Shown: positions 26,507 to 35,855, counted from the first letter of the stretch. The stretch: 64,000 bases of DNA from DATKWD01 sp963704815 (GCA_963704815.1 CAVPHU010000004.1:1-64000), one strand, 5' to 3'. Translations and numbers: made by a program. The notes: generated by a model not told the origin, from the letters alone.

Positions 26507-28061
26507 TCAGCCGGTCCCGGACGCGGCCCGCACGACCACCTCGAGATCGAGCGCCGACTCGAGCAGGGCCCGCCGCTCGGTGGCCGCGAACAGCTCGAGC
26601 TCGATGTCCTGGTTGGCTTCGGCCCGGGCCGCGATCTCGAGCCATTCGTTCTCCACCTTCGTCTCGACCCTGCTGACCCGTCCGGCATGGTGACGGTCGA
26701 GCCCGATGGCCACTCGGAGGAGCCCAGCCAGGATCTCGACGGTCCGTCGGTCGTCGGGCGACAGCTCGACGAACTCGGGATGCTTGGCCTTCGGGTGGCT
26801 CTTGCGGTGGTAGCGAGCGACGAGGGCGATGAGCTCGATCTCGTGATCGGTGAAGCCGGTGAGGTGTTCGGAGTTCCGGATCATGTAGTAGCTGTGCTTG
26901 TGGTGGCCGGAGTGCGAGATCGCCACGCCGACGTTGGCCAACCGGGCCCCGGCCTCGAGCAGTTCACGCTCGATCGGGCCGAGCCCGTGGAGTTCGGCCG
27001 TCCCGTCGAACAGATCGAGGCACAGGCGAGCCACGTGGGCCGAGTGATCGGCGTCGTCGTCCATCAGTTCGACCAGGTGCAGCACGCTCTGCCCGCGGCA
27101 GGTCTTGCAGGTGGTGGAGCGAGGCGCCGTCGAGCCGCGACGCGAAGTCGAGAAGCACCCCTTCCCGGAGCGCGTCCTCGCTGATGACGATCTCCTCGAT
27201 GCCGAACTCGTCGACCACCTGCTCGAGAATGAGCGCACCGGCCACGATGATGTCGGCCCGTTTGGGCTCGACGCCGGCGATGGCCTGTCGCTCGCGGGCG
27301 GTCGGGGCCGCCAGTAGCTTCTTGATCACCCGACGGAGGTCCTTGCGGCCGACCGCGAAGTTGTTGAAGGTCTTGGGTGCCTCACCGTGACGGGCCGCCG
27401 CGATGGCCGCGAGGCATTCGATGGTGCCCGAACTCCCGACGGCGACTTCGAACCCCAGACGGCGGACCTCGGCGGCGAACGGCAGCAGCTCCGAACGGAT
27501 GTGACGGCGACACTCCTCGACGGCCTCGGGGTCGAGCGGCTCGTCGGCGAGGAACCTCCGGGTGAGTCTGATCGCACCGAGACGCAGACTGCGGCTCGCC
27601 AGGACGTCGTGACCGGCACCGACCACGAGTTCGGTCGAGCCACCGCCGATGTCGCACAGCAGGACCCGCTTGTCGCCGAGTGGGACCGCGTTGCGGATGC
27701 CCACGTGGATGAGGCGGGCCTCCTCGAAGCCCGAGACCACCTCGACGTGGAGGCCGGACTCGGCCCAGGCCCGGTCGATGAAGTCGAGCCGGTTCTCGGC
27801 CTCTCGCACCGCGCTGGTGGCGACGGCGGTGACCCGGGCGCCGCGGGACTCGGCGATCTGGCTCATGCGGGTGAGCGCCGCCACGCCACGGTCGATGGCA
27901 TCGGGCTCGAGACGCTTCATGTCGCCCCCGCCGGAGCCGAGCCTGACCATCTCCTTCTCCTTGTCGATCACGTCGATCCGGCCCTGCTCGTCGACCCGGG
28001 CGACGATCATGTGGACCGAGTTGGTACCGATGTCGATGGCGGCGAGGACGTCGTCGGTCAC
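26507..28061 (-). CDS. ppx: Ppx/GppA phosphatase with C-terminal HD-like domain; one apparent frameshift
   Basis: From GTG 28061 the frame reads AIDIGTNSVHMIVARV (phosphate 1 motif), ATSAVREAENR, LLCDIGGGSTELVV and VGSSGTIECLAAI. This is a full ASKHA domain hydrolysing polyphosphate or pppGpp. At about 27100 the frame changes (-1 class, equivalent to one extra base near CTGCCGCGGG). It then continues SVLHLVELMDDDADHSAHVA and a C-terminal helical domain with ISHSGHHKHSYYMI to the stop at 26507. The joined protein (about 517 aa) matches two-domain family members, so the break is more likely a sequence error or recent mutation than gene fission. Confidence 0.8.
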
Positions 28062-28145
28062 CCGCCAAGTATCGTCCACCACCGTGACACCCCTCGACAC
28101 GCTCCACGACGACGCCCCCACCGTTCCGGCAACCGGAGTTCGCTG

Positions 28146-28433
28146 ATGGCACGGCCGAAGAAGTCAGGCGGACGAGTGACGCCCAAGGGCACCGGATCGA
28201 AGAAGGCGTCGGTGCCGCCCCCCTCGAGTCGCTACACGCCGCCGGTCCCGATCGAGATGAAGGTCTCGCCGAAGTGGATCCCGATCCTGATGTTCGCCCT
28301 GCTCGGGTTGGGGACGCTCGTGATCTTCCTCAACTACCTCGGGTTGCTGCCCGGGGCCACCGACAACAAGTACCTGTTGTTGGGTCTGGGCGGCATCCTC
28401 GGCGGCATCATCACGGCCACCCAGTTCCACTGA
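28146..28433 (+). CDS. crgA: CrgA-like cell division membrane protein
   Basis: The 95-residue protein has a basic N-terminal tail (MARPKKSGGRVTPKG) and two membrane segments (PILMFALLGLGTLVIFLNYL and LLLGLGGILGGIITA), ending at QFH. This matches CrgA in size, topology and genomic place beside pabA/pknB. CrgA interacts with FtsZ, FtsQ and PbpA at the septum. It is divergent from ppx with 84 bp between starts. Sequence identity to characterised CrgA looks low, so the name rests on topology and context. Confidence 0.75.
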   Translation: MARPKKSGGRVTPKGTGSKKASVPPPSSRYTPPVPIEMKVSPKWIPILMFALLGLGTLVIFLNYLGLLPGATDNKYLLLGLGGILGGIITATQFH

Positions 28434-28491
28434 GGACCGACACCGCCCGCCCGACGGGGGTTTCCCCAGGTAACCGGTGTCGCCCACAAGG

Positions 28492-28597
28492 TTGTCCACA
28501 GATCCTGTGGACACTGGGGACAACGGGGGGAACAGCTCCGAAAGCGAAAGTTACATCCGTGTGACCTTCCCCAACGCTGTCCACAGGGTGTGGACAG
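28492..28597. other. Two inverted pairs of DnaA-box-like sequences / hairpins
   Basis: TTGTCCACA (28492-28500, plus) faces GTGTCCACA (28506-28514, minus). CTGTCCACA (28577-28585, plus) faces CTGTCCACA (28589-28597, minus). These resemble the actinobacterial DnaA box TTGTCCACA. Each pair also forms a hairpin, the second having a 9-bp perfect stem and three-base loop. They lie between convergent genes, so a bidirectional terminator is the main alternative. Confidence 0.5.
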
Positions 28598-28610
28598 CCC
28601 CGAACGGCCC

Positions 28611-28937
28611 TCAGAGGTCGTCGATCGGCGTCACCAGGTCCATCTCGTCCATGCAGTGCCGGGGTGGCTCGGGCACCTGGTCGTTGGCCGAGGTCATCCG
28701 GACCTCGGTGCCGCAGATCGGGCACCGGTAGGTCAGTCGGACCTTGCGCAGTTCGCCTGGCGGCGGCGGCTCGGGGATGGGCCGCGCCATCCCGCCGAGC
28801 ATGGCGAACCCCATCCGGAAGATCGCATAGCCGGCGATCGTCGCCACCAGGACCGCGCCTGCCGATGCAGACGTGAAGACAAGCGCCAGCACGCCGGCGA
28901 CGATCGCGCCCGCCAACAACGCGGGGTGGTTCCTCAC
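28611..28937 (-). CDS. Small membrane protein with C-terminal zinc-ribbon-like segment
   Basis: From GTG 28937 the 108-residue protein has two hydrophobic stretches (ALLAGAIVAGVLALVF and GAVLVATIAGYAIFRM). A cytoplasmic tail follows with YRCPICGTEVRM, a single CxxC knuckle; a later HCMDEMDL could complete a metal site. Function is unknown. An upstream start at 28973 is possible but adds no hydrophobic sequence. Confidence 0.6.
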   Translation of the reverse strand: MRNHPALLAGAIVAGVLALVFTSASAGAVLVATIAGYAIFRMGFAMLGGMARPIPEPPPPGELRKVRLTYRCPICGTEVRMTSANDQVPEPPRHCMDEMDLVTPIDDL

Positions 28938-29015
28938 GGGGACGACCCTATGGAGCTGCGCGGAGAGGGCCAAGTTTCGCAGCTCCCCGCCGGACCGGAG
29001 GGGCGCCGGGGTGAC

Positions 29016-30206
29016 TTACGAGAGCACCTCGATGATCGTGGCGTTGGCGAGACCGCCACCCTCGCACATGGTCTGGAGGCCGTAGCGGCCGCCGGTGCGC
29101 TCGAGCTCGTTGAGGAGCGTGGCCATGAGCTTGGCGCCGGAGCAGCCGAGCGGGTGACCGAGGGCGATGGCACCGCCGTTCACGTTGACCTTGCTCATGT
29201 CGGGGTTGTGCTCCTTCTCCCATGCGAGCACGACCGAGGCGAACGCCTCGTTGACCTCGAACAGGTCGATGTCGTCGATGCCGAGACCCGACTTCTCGAG
29301 CGCCTTGGCGGTCGACGGGATCGGACCGGTGAGCATGGTGATCGGGTCGACGCCGGCGAGGGCGAAGGTGTGGAACCTGGCCCGGGGCTTGAGGCCCAGC
29401 TCCTTGGCCTTCTCCTCGGTCATGATCAACATGGCCGACGCCCCATCGGTGATCTGGCTCGAGTTGCCCGCGGTGACCTTGCCGTCGGGCTTGAAGGCCG
29501 GCTTCAGCTTGCTGAGGCTCTCAGCCGTGGTGTCGCGACGGATGCCCTCGTCGGCGGTGACCATCTCGTCGGACTCGATGAGGTCGCCGGTCTCCTTGTC
29601 GAGACGCTTCTCCTTTACGGCGACGATCTCGTTGTCGAAACGACCCTCGTCGGTGGCGACGGCGGCCCGCTGCTGGCTCTGGGCGCCGAACGCATCGAGG
29701 TCTTCGCGGCTGAGGCCCCACTTGTCGGCGATCATCTCGGCCGAGATTCCCTGGGGCACGATGCCACCGACATCGGCGTAGCGCTCCATGACCGCAGGAC
29801 CGAACGGGAAGCTGCCGGGAGTGATCGAGGCACCCATCGGCGTGGTCGACATGACCTCGACGCCGGCGGCGATGGCGATGTCGTATGCACCGGCCATGAC
29901 CCCCTGGGCTGCGAAGTGGGCCGACTGCTGCGACGAACCGCACTGGCGGTCGACGGTGGTGGCGGGCACCGACTCGGGGAACCCGGCGGCGAGCACGGCG
30001 TTGCGGCCGATGTTCAGGCCCTGGCTCCCGACCTGCATGACACAGCCCATGATGACGTCGTCGATCGTGGCGGGATCGAGGCTGTTGCGCTCGGCCAGCG
30101 CCTTGAGCACCTCACCGGCGAGGTCGGCGGGGTGCCAGCCCGAGAGCTTTCCGAAACGCTTGCCTCCGGCGGTGCGGATGGCGTCGACGATCACTGCGGT
30201 GGCCAT
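29016..30206 (-). CDS. Acetyl-CoA acetyltransferase / thiolase family enzyme
   Basis: This 396-residue thiolase has the acyl-accepting Cys89 in VDRQCGSSQQ, NEAFA in VNEAFASVVLAW, GGAIALGHPLGCSGAKL with the catalytic His, and the second active-site Cys in MCEGGGLANA. It condenses or cleaves acyl-CoAs (beta-oxidation or acetoacetyl-CoA formation). Length and motifs are those of the FadA/AtoB-type family used for steroid and fatty acid degradation in actinobacteria; chain-length preference is unknown. No beta-oxidation partner is adjacent. Confidence 0.9.
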   Translation of the reverse strand: MATAVIVDAIRTAGGKRFGKLSGWHPADLAGEVLKALAERNSLDPATIDDVIMGCVMQVGSQGLNIGRNAVLAAGFPESVPATTVDRQCGSSQQSAHFAAQGVMAGAYDIAIAAGVEVMSTTPMGASITPGSFPFGPAVMERYADVGGIVPQGISAEMIADKWGLSREDLDAFGAQSQQRAAVATDEGRFDNEIVAVKEKRLDKETGDLIESDEMVTADEGIRRDTTAESLSKLKPAFKPDGKVTAGNSSQITDGASAMLIMTEEKAKELGLKPRARFHTFALAGVDPITMLTGPIPSTAKALEKSGLGIDDIDLFEVNEAFASVVLAWEKEHNPDMSKVNVNGGAIALGHPLGCSGAKLMATLLNELERTGGRYGLQTMCEGGGLANATIIEVLS

Positions 30207-30300
30207 GAACTGGCTCCTTCAACTTGGGTCACGAGAGAACTAGACCGAGCGGTCAAGTTCGAGTCTTGCGGGTGCCGGACCTCGGCTGCAACCTCGCGGG

Positions 30301-30846
30301 TCAGTCGTCCTCGGTCTTCGGCTCGGGGCGCCAGAAGACGGCCAGCAGCGCGAGCGCGCCGCCGAACCCGCCGATGAGGGCGATCAGCAGACTGGGCACC
30401 CCGACCAGGCCGTCGGTGAGATCGAAGGCGTGGTCGAGGCTCCACTCGCCGGGCGGGATGAGCGCAGTCGCCAACCCGGCGAAGGTGAGGGTCATCACGT
30501 ACTCGTAGCCTTCGCCCGGCCGGAAGATGAAGAAACCGTTGCTCTTGTGGTTGGTGATCCAGGCAACGGTCATCACCCCGATCACCGCCGCGCCGGCGAG
30601 CGGCGTGAGCAGGCCGACGATCAACATCAGGCCGGCGGCCAGCTCGACGATGCTCGCCATCCAAGCGTGGAGCTTGCCGGGCTTCATGCCGAGGCTCTCG
30701 AACCAGCCGGACGTGCCGGCGATCTTGCCGCCGCCCCAGATGTGGTTGTAGCCGTGGGCGATGAAGACGATGCCCACCACCACTCGCAGCACGAGGGGCC
30801 CCAGGTTGAAGGCGATGTCGAAGTCGGTCGAAGACAGCTCGTCCAT
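30301..30846 (-). CDS. DoxX-family membrane protein
   Basis: The 181-residue protein has four hydrophobic segments and the DoxX pattern LVLRVVVGIVFIAHGYNHIW followed by WMASIVELAAGLMLIVGLLT. DoxX-like proteins are small quinone- or redox-associated membrane proteins with poorly defined roles. It ends in an acidic cytoplasmic tail. It is divergent from the DUF4397 gene, with 105 bp between starts. Confidence 0.85.
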   Translation of the reverse strand: MDELSSTDFDIAFNLGPLVLRVVVGIVFIAHGYNHIWGGGKIAGTSGWFESLGMKPGKLHAWMASIVELAAGLMLIVGLLTPLAGAAVIGVMTVAWITNHKSNGFFIFRPGEGYEYVMTLTFAGLATALIPPGEWSLDHAFDLTDGLVGVPSLLIALIGGFGGALALLAVFWRPEPKTEDD

Positions 30847-30951
30847 GCGGACGAGTGTTCCAGATCACGGTTCTGGGCACCCGATTCCTCACGGGTGCGC
30901 GGCCCGTTCGGCTACGGTCCTCGCAGAGTCTCGACTGGGAGGATCTCCATC

Positions 30952-31773
30952 ATGCGCAAGCTCGCGCTGTTCGTCTCCACCTTGTTCGTCGTCGCCATCG
31001 TCGCGACCCTCGGCGGCCTTGCCCCGGCCGGTGCCGGCGGCGGCACCACCCAGGTCTTCGCGGTCCACGGCCTCAACCTGAATGCCCAGACCGCCCAGGC
31101 TGACGGCGGCTCGAACGTGACCGTCTGTCTCAATGACACCAACCCGGCGCTGATCCCGGACTTCGAGTTCGGACAGGTCGTCGGACCGGTCGAGGTCGCC
31201 ACCGGGGCTTCGATCAACCTCAGTGTGTACGACGCCGTCGACGAGGACTGCGAGAACCCGGCCGGCGGCGCCATCATCGACCAGGACATCGCCAGCGTCC
31301 CCGCGGGCACGGTCGCCCTGGTCGCCACCGGCGGCCCGGCAAGCGGGCTCGAGCTGCTCCCGATCGCGCTCGACACCGAGTGTGCCGATCCTGGCACCGG
31401 GCGGCTCACGGCCGCGCACGCTGCGAACGCCGGCGAAGTCGACGTGCTGGCGGGCGGGGCCAGCGCGGGCCTGCTCACCTACGGCCAGACGCTCGACGCC
31501 GACCTGCCGGCCGGGACGGTGGCCGTGCAGGTCGACCTCAGCGCCGGCGGAACGATCGTGCCGTCCACCGACATCCCGATCACCGCAGAGGTCAACCGGA
31601 TCGTCTACGTGGTCGGCAACCAGAACGTGCAAGGGGTGACTCCGGTCGTGCCGCTCGTGCAGGATCTCGCGATCCCGGCGTGCGAGGTGGCCACCCCGCC
31701 CACCACGGCGCCGCCCCCGCCGCCGGCGCCGCCCGCCGTTGCGGTGACGGCCCAGCCCAGCTTCACCGGCTGA
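30952..31773 (+). CDS. Secreted DUF4397-domain protein
   Basis: ATG 30952 follows GGGAGGAT at good spacing. A signal peptide (KLALFVSTLFVVAIVATLGG) with AGA cleavage region leads into a DUF4397 region (VFAVHGLNLNAQ, VALVATGG, ANAGEVDVLAGG). Two beta-sandwich-like halves are followed by a Pro/Thr-rich tail (PPTTAPPPPPAPPAVAV). Such proteins are exported and surface associated in actinobacteria, with no known activity. The mature protein is acidic with few cysteines. Confidence 0.75.
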   Translation: MRKLALFVSTLFVVAIVATLGGLAPAGAGGGTTQVFAVHGLNLNAQTAQADGGSNVTVCLNDTNPALIPDFEFGQVVGPVEVATGASINLSVYDAVDEDCENPAGGAIIDQDIASVPAGTVALVATGGPASGLELLPIALDTECADPGTGRLTAAHAANAGEVDVLAGGASAGLLTYGQTLDADLPAGTVAVQVDLSAGGTIVPSTDIPITAEVNRIVYVVGNQNVQGVTPVVPLVQDLAIPACEVATPPTTAPPPPPAPPAVAVTAQPSFTG

Positions 31774-31827
31774 CGCATCGGTGAGGTGGGGTCTACGACC
31801 TCGCCGCCAGAAACCTCGAGTGGCCCG

Positions 31828-32203
31828 TCAGCTGGCGGTGCGGGTCTCGGTCTCGAAGTCGAGGGTGAGGCTGCACTCGTCGTCGCTGATCTCGTAGACC
31901 TTCGCGGCGAACGCCACGTGGGCGTAGGGGTTGTCGAAGCGGGCCTCGTGGCGCAGCGGCACCTCGGCGCCGTCGCCGGTGACCGCTCCGTCCTGGCCGA
32001 AGCTGACCTCGCCCACGGTCGGGTGAGTCCGTTGGTGAAGATGTCGTCGGGGACGGATCGACGAAGGCCGCAGGCCGGTGCGACCAGATGGCGACGGACC
32101 CGTCGCCCTGTCGACCGAGCACCCAGCCCGAGTCGTCGATCACGACCGCGTCGGACTTCTCGGTCGGGAAGTAGGCGTGAGTCGTGTCGAGGTAGGTGAG
32201 CAT
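31828..32203 (-). pseudogene. Remnant of an unrecognised gene (C-terminal fragment)
   Basis: On the minus strand, one frame reads TYLDTTHAYFPTEKSDAVV and GWVLGRQGDGSVAIWSHRP (about 32200-32070). After a frame change it reads VPLRHEARFDNPYAHVAFAA and ends at 31828. The protein-like pattern is clear but the 5' end is missing where the ABC-F gene starts at 32294. It is read as a truncated and frameshifted remnant; the family is not recognised. Confidence 0.4.
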
Positions 32204-32293
32204 GGCCAGCGGCCCCGTGTCGTCCTGGGCGGCGAGGCACGGAGAGGGCCGGACTGCGGAATCGCCGCGAGGTGCTGCGAGCATGGAGGGTTC

Positions 32294-33898
32294 ATGTTGA
32301 AGGCCGTCGATCTCCTCGTCGAAGTGGCCGGCGTTCCCGTGGTGAACGGCGGCAGCTTCGAGGTGCGCGCCCGCCAGACGGTGGGCCTGGTGGGCCGGAA
32401 CGGCGCCGGCAAGACGTCGATGCTCAAGGTGCTCGCCGGCGAGATGCCGCCGGCCAAGGGATCGGTCACGATCACCGGCGGCCTCGGCTATCTGCCGCAG
32501 GACCCCAAGGTCGACGACGTCGGCCGCACGGCGCTGACCCATGTGCTCTCCGGACGAGGCTTCGACGAGGAGATGGTGCGCATCGAGAAGCTCCGGCTGG
32601 CCCTCGAGGAAGACCCGTCCGAGGCCAACATCGCCAAGTTCAGCCGGGCGCAGGAGCGGTTCGAGATCGCCGGCGGCTACGCCGCCGACAGTGAGGTCCG
32701 CCGCCTGGCCAATGGTCTCGGGCTCGCCGACGACCGGCTCGAGCTCCCGGTGTCGGCCCTGTCCGGCGGCGAGCGCCGGCGGGTCGAGCTGGCGCGCATC
32801 CTGTTCGCCGGCTCCGACGTGCTGCTCCTCGACGAGCCGACCAACCACCTCGACGTCGACGCCAAGGAGTGGCTGCTCGACTTCATCCGCGCCTACTCGG
32901 GCGCGCTCGTGGTCATCAGCCACGATCTCGAACTGCTCGACGAGGCGATCACGCGCATCATCCATCTCGAGCGACCCGACGATCTGGGTGCCGGCACCCT
33001 CACCGAGTACAAGGGCACCTACAGCCAGTACCTGAAGTCGCGGGTGCTCGACGAGCAACGGCTGACCAAGGTGGCGACCCAGCAGGCCAACGAGATCACC
33101 CGGCTCAGCACCCTGGCCGACTCGATGCGGGGCCAGACGGCGACCCGGGCTCGCAAAGCGAAGAGCCTCGACACGCGGGTGGCCAAGATGGAGGAACGGC
33201 GCATCGATGCGCCGAAGGCCGTGAAGTCGGTCAAGGTCACGTTCCCTGACCCGCCCCACTGCGGGCGGACCGTCGTCGAGGCCAAGGGGTTGGCCAAGAG
33301 CTATGGAGACCTCGAAGTCTTCCGCGACGTCGACTTCGACCTCGGACGAGGCGAGCGGCTGCTCGTTCTCGGGCTCAACGGGGCCGGCAAGACGTCGCTG
33401 CTCCGGATCCTCGCGGGCGAGATAGAGGCCGACACTGGAACCGTGGAGTGGGGTCACCAGGTGTCGCCCGGGTACTTCGCCCAGGAACACGAGATCCTCG
33501 ACGACGACCGCAACCTGATCGATCAGCTGCGAGGAGCCGCCCCCAACGTCGACGACATGACCCTGCGAGCCATGCTCGGCGGCTTCGGCCTGGTCGGCGA
33601 CAAGGTGTTCCAGGAAGCCGGCACGCTGTCGGGAGGCGAGAAGACCAAGCTCGCCCTCACTCTGCTCGTCGCCGGGAAGCACAACGTGCTCCTGCTCGAC
33701 GAGCCGACCAACAACCTCGATCCGCCTTCACGCGATGCTGCGGCCCTGTCGCTGGCTGCGTGGAAAGGGGCCGTGATCCTGGTCAGTCACGACACCGACT
33801 TCGTGTCACACCTCGCGCTCGACAAGGTGCTGATCATGCCCGAGGGCGACATCGACTACTGGCGCGACGACCACATGGATCTGGTCGAGCTCGCCTGA
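32294..33898 (+). CDS. ABC-F family ATPase (ribosome-associated type)
   Basis: The 534-residue protein has two ABC domains with no membrane segments. Walker A is GRNGAGKTS (about residue 35) and GLNGAGKTS (about 362). The signatures are LSGGERRRVELARI and LSGGEKTKLALTL, and the Walker B sequences LLLDEPTNHLD and LLLDEPTNNLD. A linker of about 70 residues joins the domains, with TATRARKAKSLDTRVAKMEE as in EttA/Uup-type proteins. These act on ribosomes in translation control or antibiotic protection. ATG 32294 follows GGAGGG with short spacing. Confidence 0.9.
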   Translation: MLKAVDLLVEVAGVPVVNGGSFEVRARQTVGLVGRNGAGKTSMLKVLAGEMPPAKGSVTITGGLGYLPQDPKVDDVGRTALTHVLSGRGFDEEMVRIEKLRLALEEDPSEANIAKFSRAQERFEIAGGYAADSEVRRLANGLGLADDRLELPVSALSGGERRRVELARILFAGSDVLLLDEPTNHLDVDAKEWLLDFIRAYSGALVVISHDLELLDEAITRIIHLERPDDLGAGTLTEYKGTYSQYLKSRVLDEQRLTKVATQQANEITRLSTLADSMRGQTATRARKAKSLDTRVAKMEERRIDAPKAVKSVKVTFPDPPHCGRTVVEAKGLAKSYGDLEVFRDVDFDLGRGERLLVLGLNGAGKTSLLRILAGEIEADTGTVEWGHQVSPGYFAQEHEILDDDRNLIDQLRGAAPNVDDMTLRAMLGGFGLVGDKVFQEAGTLSGGEKTKLALTLLVAGKHNVLLLDEPTNNLDPPSRDAAALSLAAWKGAVILVSHDTDFVSHLALDKVLIMPEGDIDYWRDDHMDLVELA

Positions 33899-33914
33899 CC
33901 CGGTCGGGTTGCGG

Positions 33915-34763
33915 TCAGAGACCGACCAGGTCGGCCGACCTCTCCCACAGGCGGGCGGCCGCCTCGTCGTCGGTGGCCCGAGCCTTGAGCTTGTCGTCGG
34001 CCGGTTCGGACTTCACGAAGTACGAGCCGTTGGTCGTCGCGAACTCGGACGAGGTGGCCGCAGCGAGGCTCGTGAGGGCGCCCTGCTCCGGCGTCAGGAA
34101 CGCCAACCCGAGCAGCCAGCTGACCGGTTTGGGCGGGCTGCCGAGGTTGGTGTGCACCGCTCCGGGGTGCACCGAGTTGGCCGTCACGCCGGTGCCGTCG
34201 ATCCGTCGTGCCAGTTCGCGGGTGAACAGGATGTTCATCAGCTTGGTCTCGCCGTACCGAGGGAAGCCCAGGAAGCCGTAGCCACGAGTCGCTTGGAAGT
34301 CATCGAGGTCGAGACCACGGCCGAACTTGTGCGCCTCCGACGCCACGGTGACGATGCGAGACGGTGCACTGTCCCGCATCAATGGCCGCAGGAGGTTCGA
34401 GAGCAGGAACGGGCCGAGGTGGTTGACCGCCAACATCATGTCGTTGCCCTCGACGGTCTTGGCCCGCTTGCGAATCGCGATCGCGGCGTTGTTGACCAGG
34501 ACGTTGACATGGTCGAACCGCGATCCGATCTCGTCGGCGGCCCGCCTGACGTCCGCCATCACGCCCAGGTCGGCGACCACGATGGAGAAGTAGGCATCGG
34601 ACACCGAGTCCGACAGATCGTCTCTGGCCGCCGCCGCACGCTCGGCGTTCCGACACAACATGACCACGTCGTATCCGAGTCGTCCCAGCCCCCGTGCGGT
34701 CTCGAGACCGATCCCCGAGTTCGCTCCGGTGACCACGGCAACCCGGGACTTCGAAACGGACAT
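33915..34763 (-). CDS. Short-chain dehydrogenase/reductase (retinol-dehydrogenase-like)
   Basis: This 282-residue classical SDR has TGANSGIG as the NAD(P) loop, NNAA, and catalytic Ser in VTVASEAHKFG. The YGETK in GFPRYGETKLMN gives Tyr and Lys of the active site. Overall it is closest to the WWOX/retinol dehydrogenase-like SDRs common in actinobacteria. The substrate is unknown. It converges on the ABC-F gene with 16 bp between stops. Confidence 0.88.
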   Translation of the reverse strand: MSVSKSRVAVVTGANSGIGLETARGLGRLGYDVVMLCRNAERAAAARDDLSDSVSDAYFSIVVADLGVMADVRRAADEIGSRFDHVNVLVNNAAIAIRKRAKTVEGNDMMLAVNHLGPFLLSNLLRPLMRDSAPSRIVTVASEAHKFGRGLDLDDFQATRGYGFLGFPRYGETKLMNILFTRELARRIDGTGVTANSVHPGAVHTNLGSPPKPVSWLLGLAFLTPEQGALTSLAAATSSEFATTNGSYFVKSEPADDKLKARATDDEAAARLWERSADLVGL

Positions 34764-34788
34764 TGCCGAGTCTCGCAGACGGACCGCT

Positions 34789-34828
34789 ATGACGACCTGT
34801 TCTGCGTGATGACGACGTGTTCTGCGTG
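34789..34828. repeat. 20-bp tandem direct repeat
   Basis: ATGACGACCTGTTCTGCGTG is followed immediately by a second copy with one change (C to G at position 9). It lies upstream of the minus-strand SDR start (34763), where it could carry a duplicated promoter or binding site. Confidence 0.7.
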
Positions 34829-34880
34829 CGGCACCCCGGCATGACCGCCACCGCGAGCGTGACCGAGGAGCCCGGACCCG

Positions 34881-35282
34881 TCAGCCCTCGATCAGGCGCA
34901 AGCTGACCGTGCGCCGGGGATTGTCACGATTCCGGTCGACGAGGACGATGCTCTGCCACGTGCCGAGTTCGAGGCGGCCGTCGGCGACCGGGATCGTGAT
35001 CGACGGAGCCACCAGCACCGGCAGGACGTGGTCGGAGCCGTGCCCCGGCGAGCCGTGGCGATGCACGTAGCGGTCGTCGCGCGGGAGCAGCCGATCGAGA
35101 AGTTCGTCGACATCGGGCTCGGTTCCGGCGCCCGTCTCGAACAGGGCCACGCCCGCGGTCGCATGCGGAACGAACACACACAGCAGGCCGTCACCCCGAC
35201 CAGCGATGAACGCCGCGACCTCGTCGGTGAGGTCGATCAGCTCGCGTTCGGCGGTGTCGATGACGAGGTCGTGGCGGAGCAT
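34881..35282 (-). CDS. YjbQ/UPF0047 family protein
   Basis: The 133-residue protein has the family's LLCVFVPHATAGVALFE and HGSPGHGSDHVLPVLVAPS blocks, with the conserved histidines. It ends with GTWQSIVLVDRNRDNPRRTV. YjbQ proteins have been linked to thiamine phosphate synthase activity. The ATG at 35282 overlaps the stop of the upstream SnoaL-like gene (TGATG), so the two are coupled. Confidence 0.88.
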   Translation of the reverse strand: MLRHDLVIDTAERELIDLTDEVAAFIAGRGDGLLCVFVPHATAGVALFETGAGTEPDVDELLDRLLPRDDRYVHRHGSPGHGSDHVLPVLVAPSITIPVADGRLELGTWQSIVLVDRNRDNPRRTVSLRLIEG

Positions 35283-35734
35283 CAGGTCTCGAAGATGTCG
35301 AGGTGGATGGCGGCGTCGGCGGTGCGGGCCAGGGTTCGATAGCGCCGCTCGGTGAACCACCACCGGCCGTCGATGCGACCGAAGGTGTCGTCGTACCGCC
35401 CATAGACCTGACTGAAGGTGTCGCCGACTTGGCGGATCTCGGTCATGAACATGCGGCTGGTCGCTCGGTGCTCTGCCACGAACTCGATGCGGGCGTTGAG
35501 GATCTGGAACACGAAGAAGTCGAAGGCCCCGACGGCTGGGCCCACGAACCGGGCGAAGGCCGCCGTGCCGGCCACCTCGAGGTGGTCGCCGCCGGCCTTG
35601 GCGATGGTGATCGACACGTCGGGATCGAACAAGTCGTCGAGCTCGTCCCACTCGCTACGACACACGACGTCGGCGTAGGCATCGAGCAGGCGACGGATGG
35701 CCACGTGGTCGTCTCCCCGACTCAACGGTGCCAC
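35282..35734 (-). CDS. SnoaL-like (NTF2-fold) protein
   Basis: The 150-residue protein starts at GTG 35734 and shows the SnoaL-4/NTF2 pattern IRRLLDAYADVVCRSEWDEL followed by LFDPDVSITI and a C-terminal GRWWFTERRYRTLA. Such alpha+beta barrels serve as polyketide cyclases, isomerases or dehydratases, and the specific reaction is unknown. It is translationally coupled to the YjbQ gene. Confidence 0.75.
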   Translation of the reverse strand: MAPLSRGDDHVAIRRLLDAYADVVCRSEWDELDDLFDPDVSITIAKAGGDHLEVAGTAAFARFVGPAVGAFDFFVFQILNARIEFVAEHRATSRMFMTEIRQVGDTFSQVYGRYDDTFGRIDGRWWFTERRYRTLARTADAAIHLDIFET

Positions 35735-35776
35735 CCGCGCGGCGCAACCCAGCCGGCACCCAACCCACCGACCTTC

Positions 35777-35811
35777 GTACGGTTTGGACCACCTGGTGGC
35801 TTGAACCGGAC
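35777..35811. repeat. Dispersed 35-bp palindrome, copy 1
   Basis: The left arm GTACGGTTTGGACCACC faces the right arm GGTGGCTTGAACCGGAC, and the right flank is AAGGATC. The inner CCACC/GGTGG and outer arms pair. It lies 45 bp beyond the stop of the M20 peptidase gene and upstream of the SnoaL-like gene. Confidence 0.8.
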
Positions 35812-35855
35812 AAGGATCGGGGCTTGGTCCTCGGCGTGGGTCGTGTTCGGCGAGT

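Noticed and set aside
28492..28597. DnaA-box-like cluster as the chromosomal origin
   Set aside because: Only four boxes, no AT-rich unwinding region and no dnaA or dnaN nearby; convergent genes fit a terminator or titration site better.
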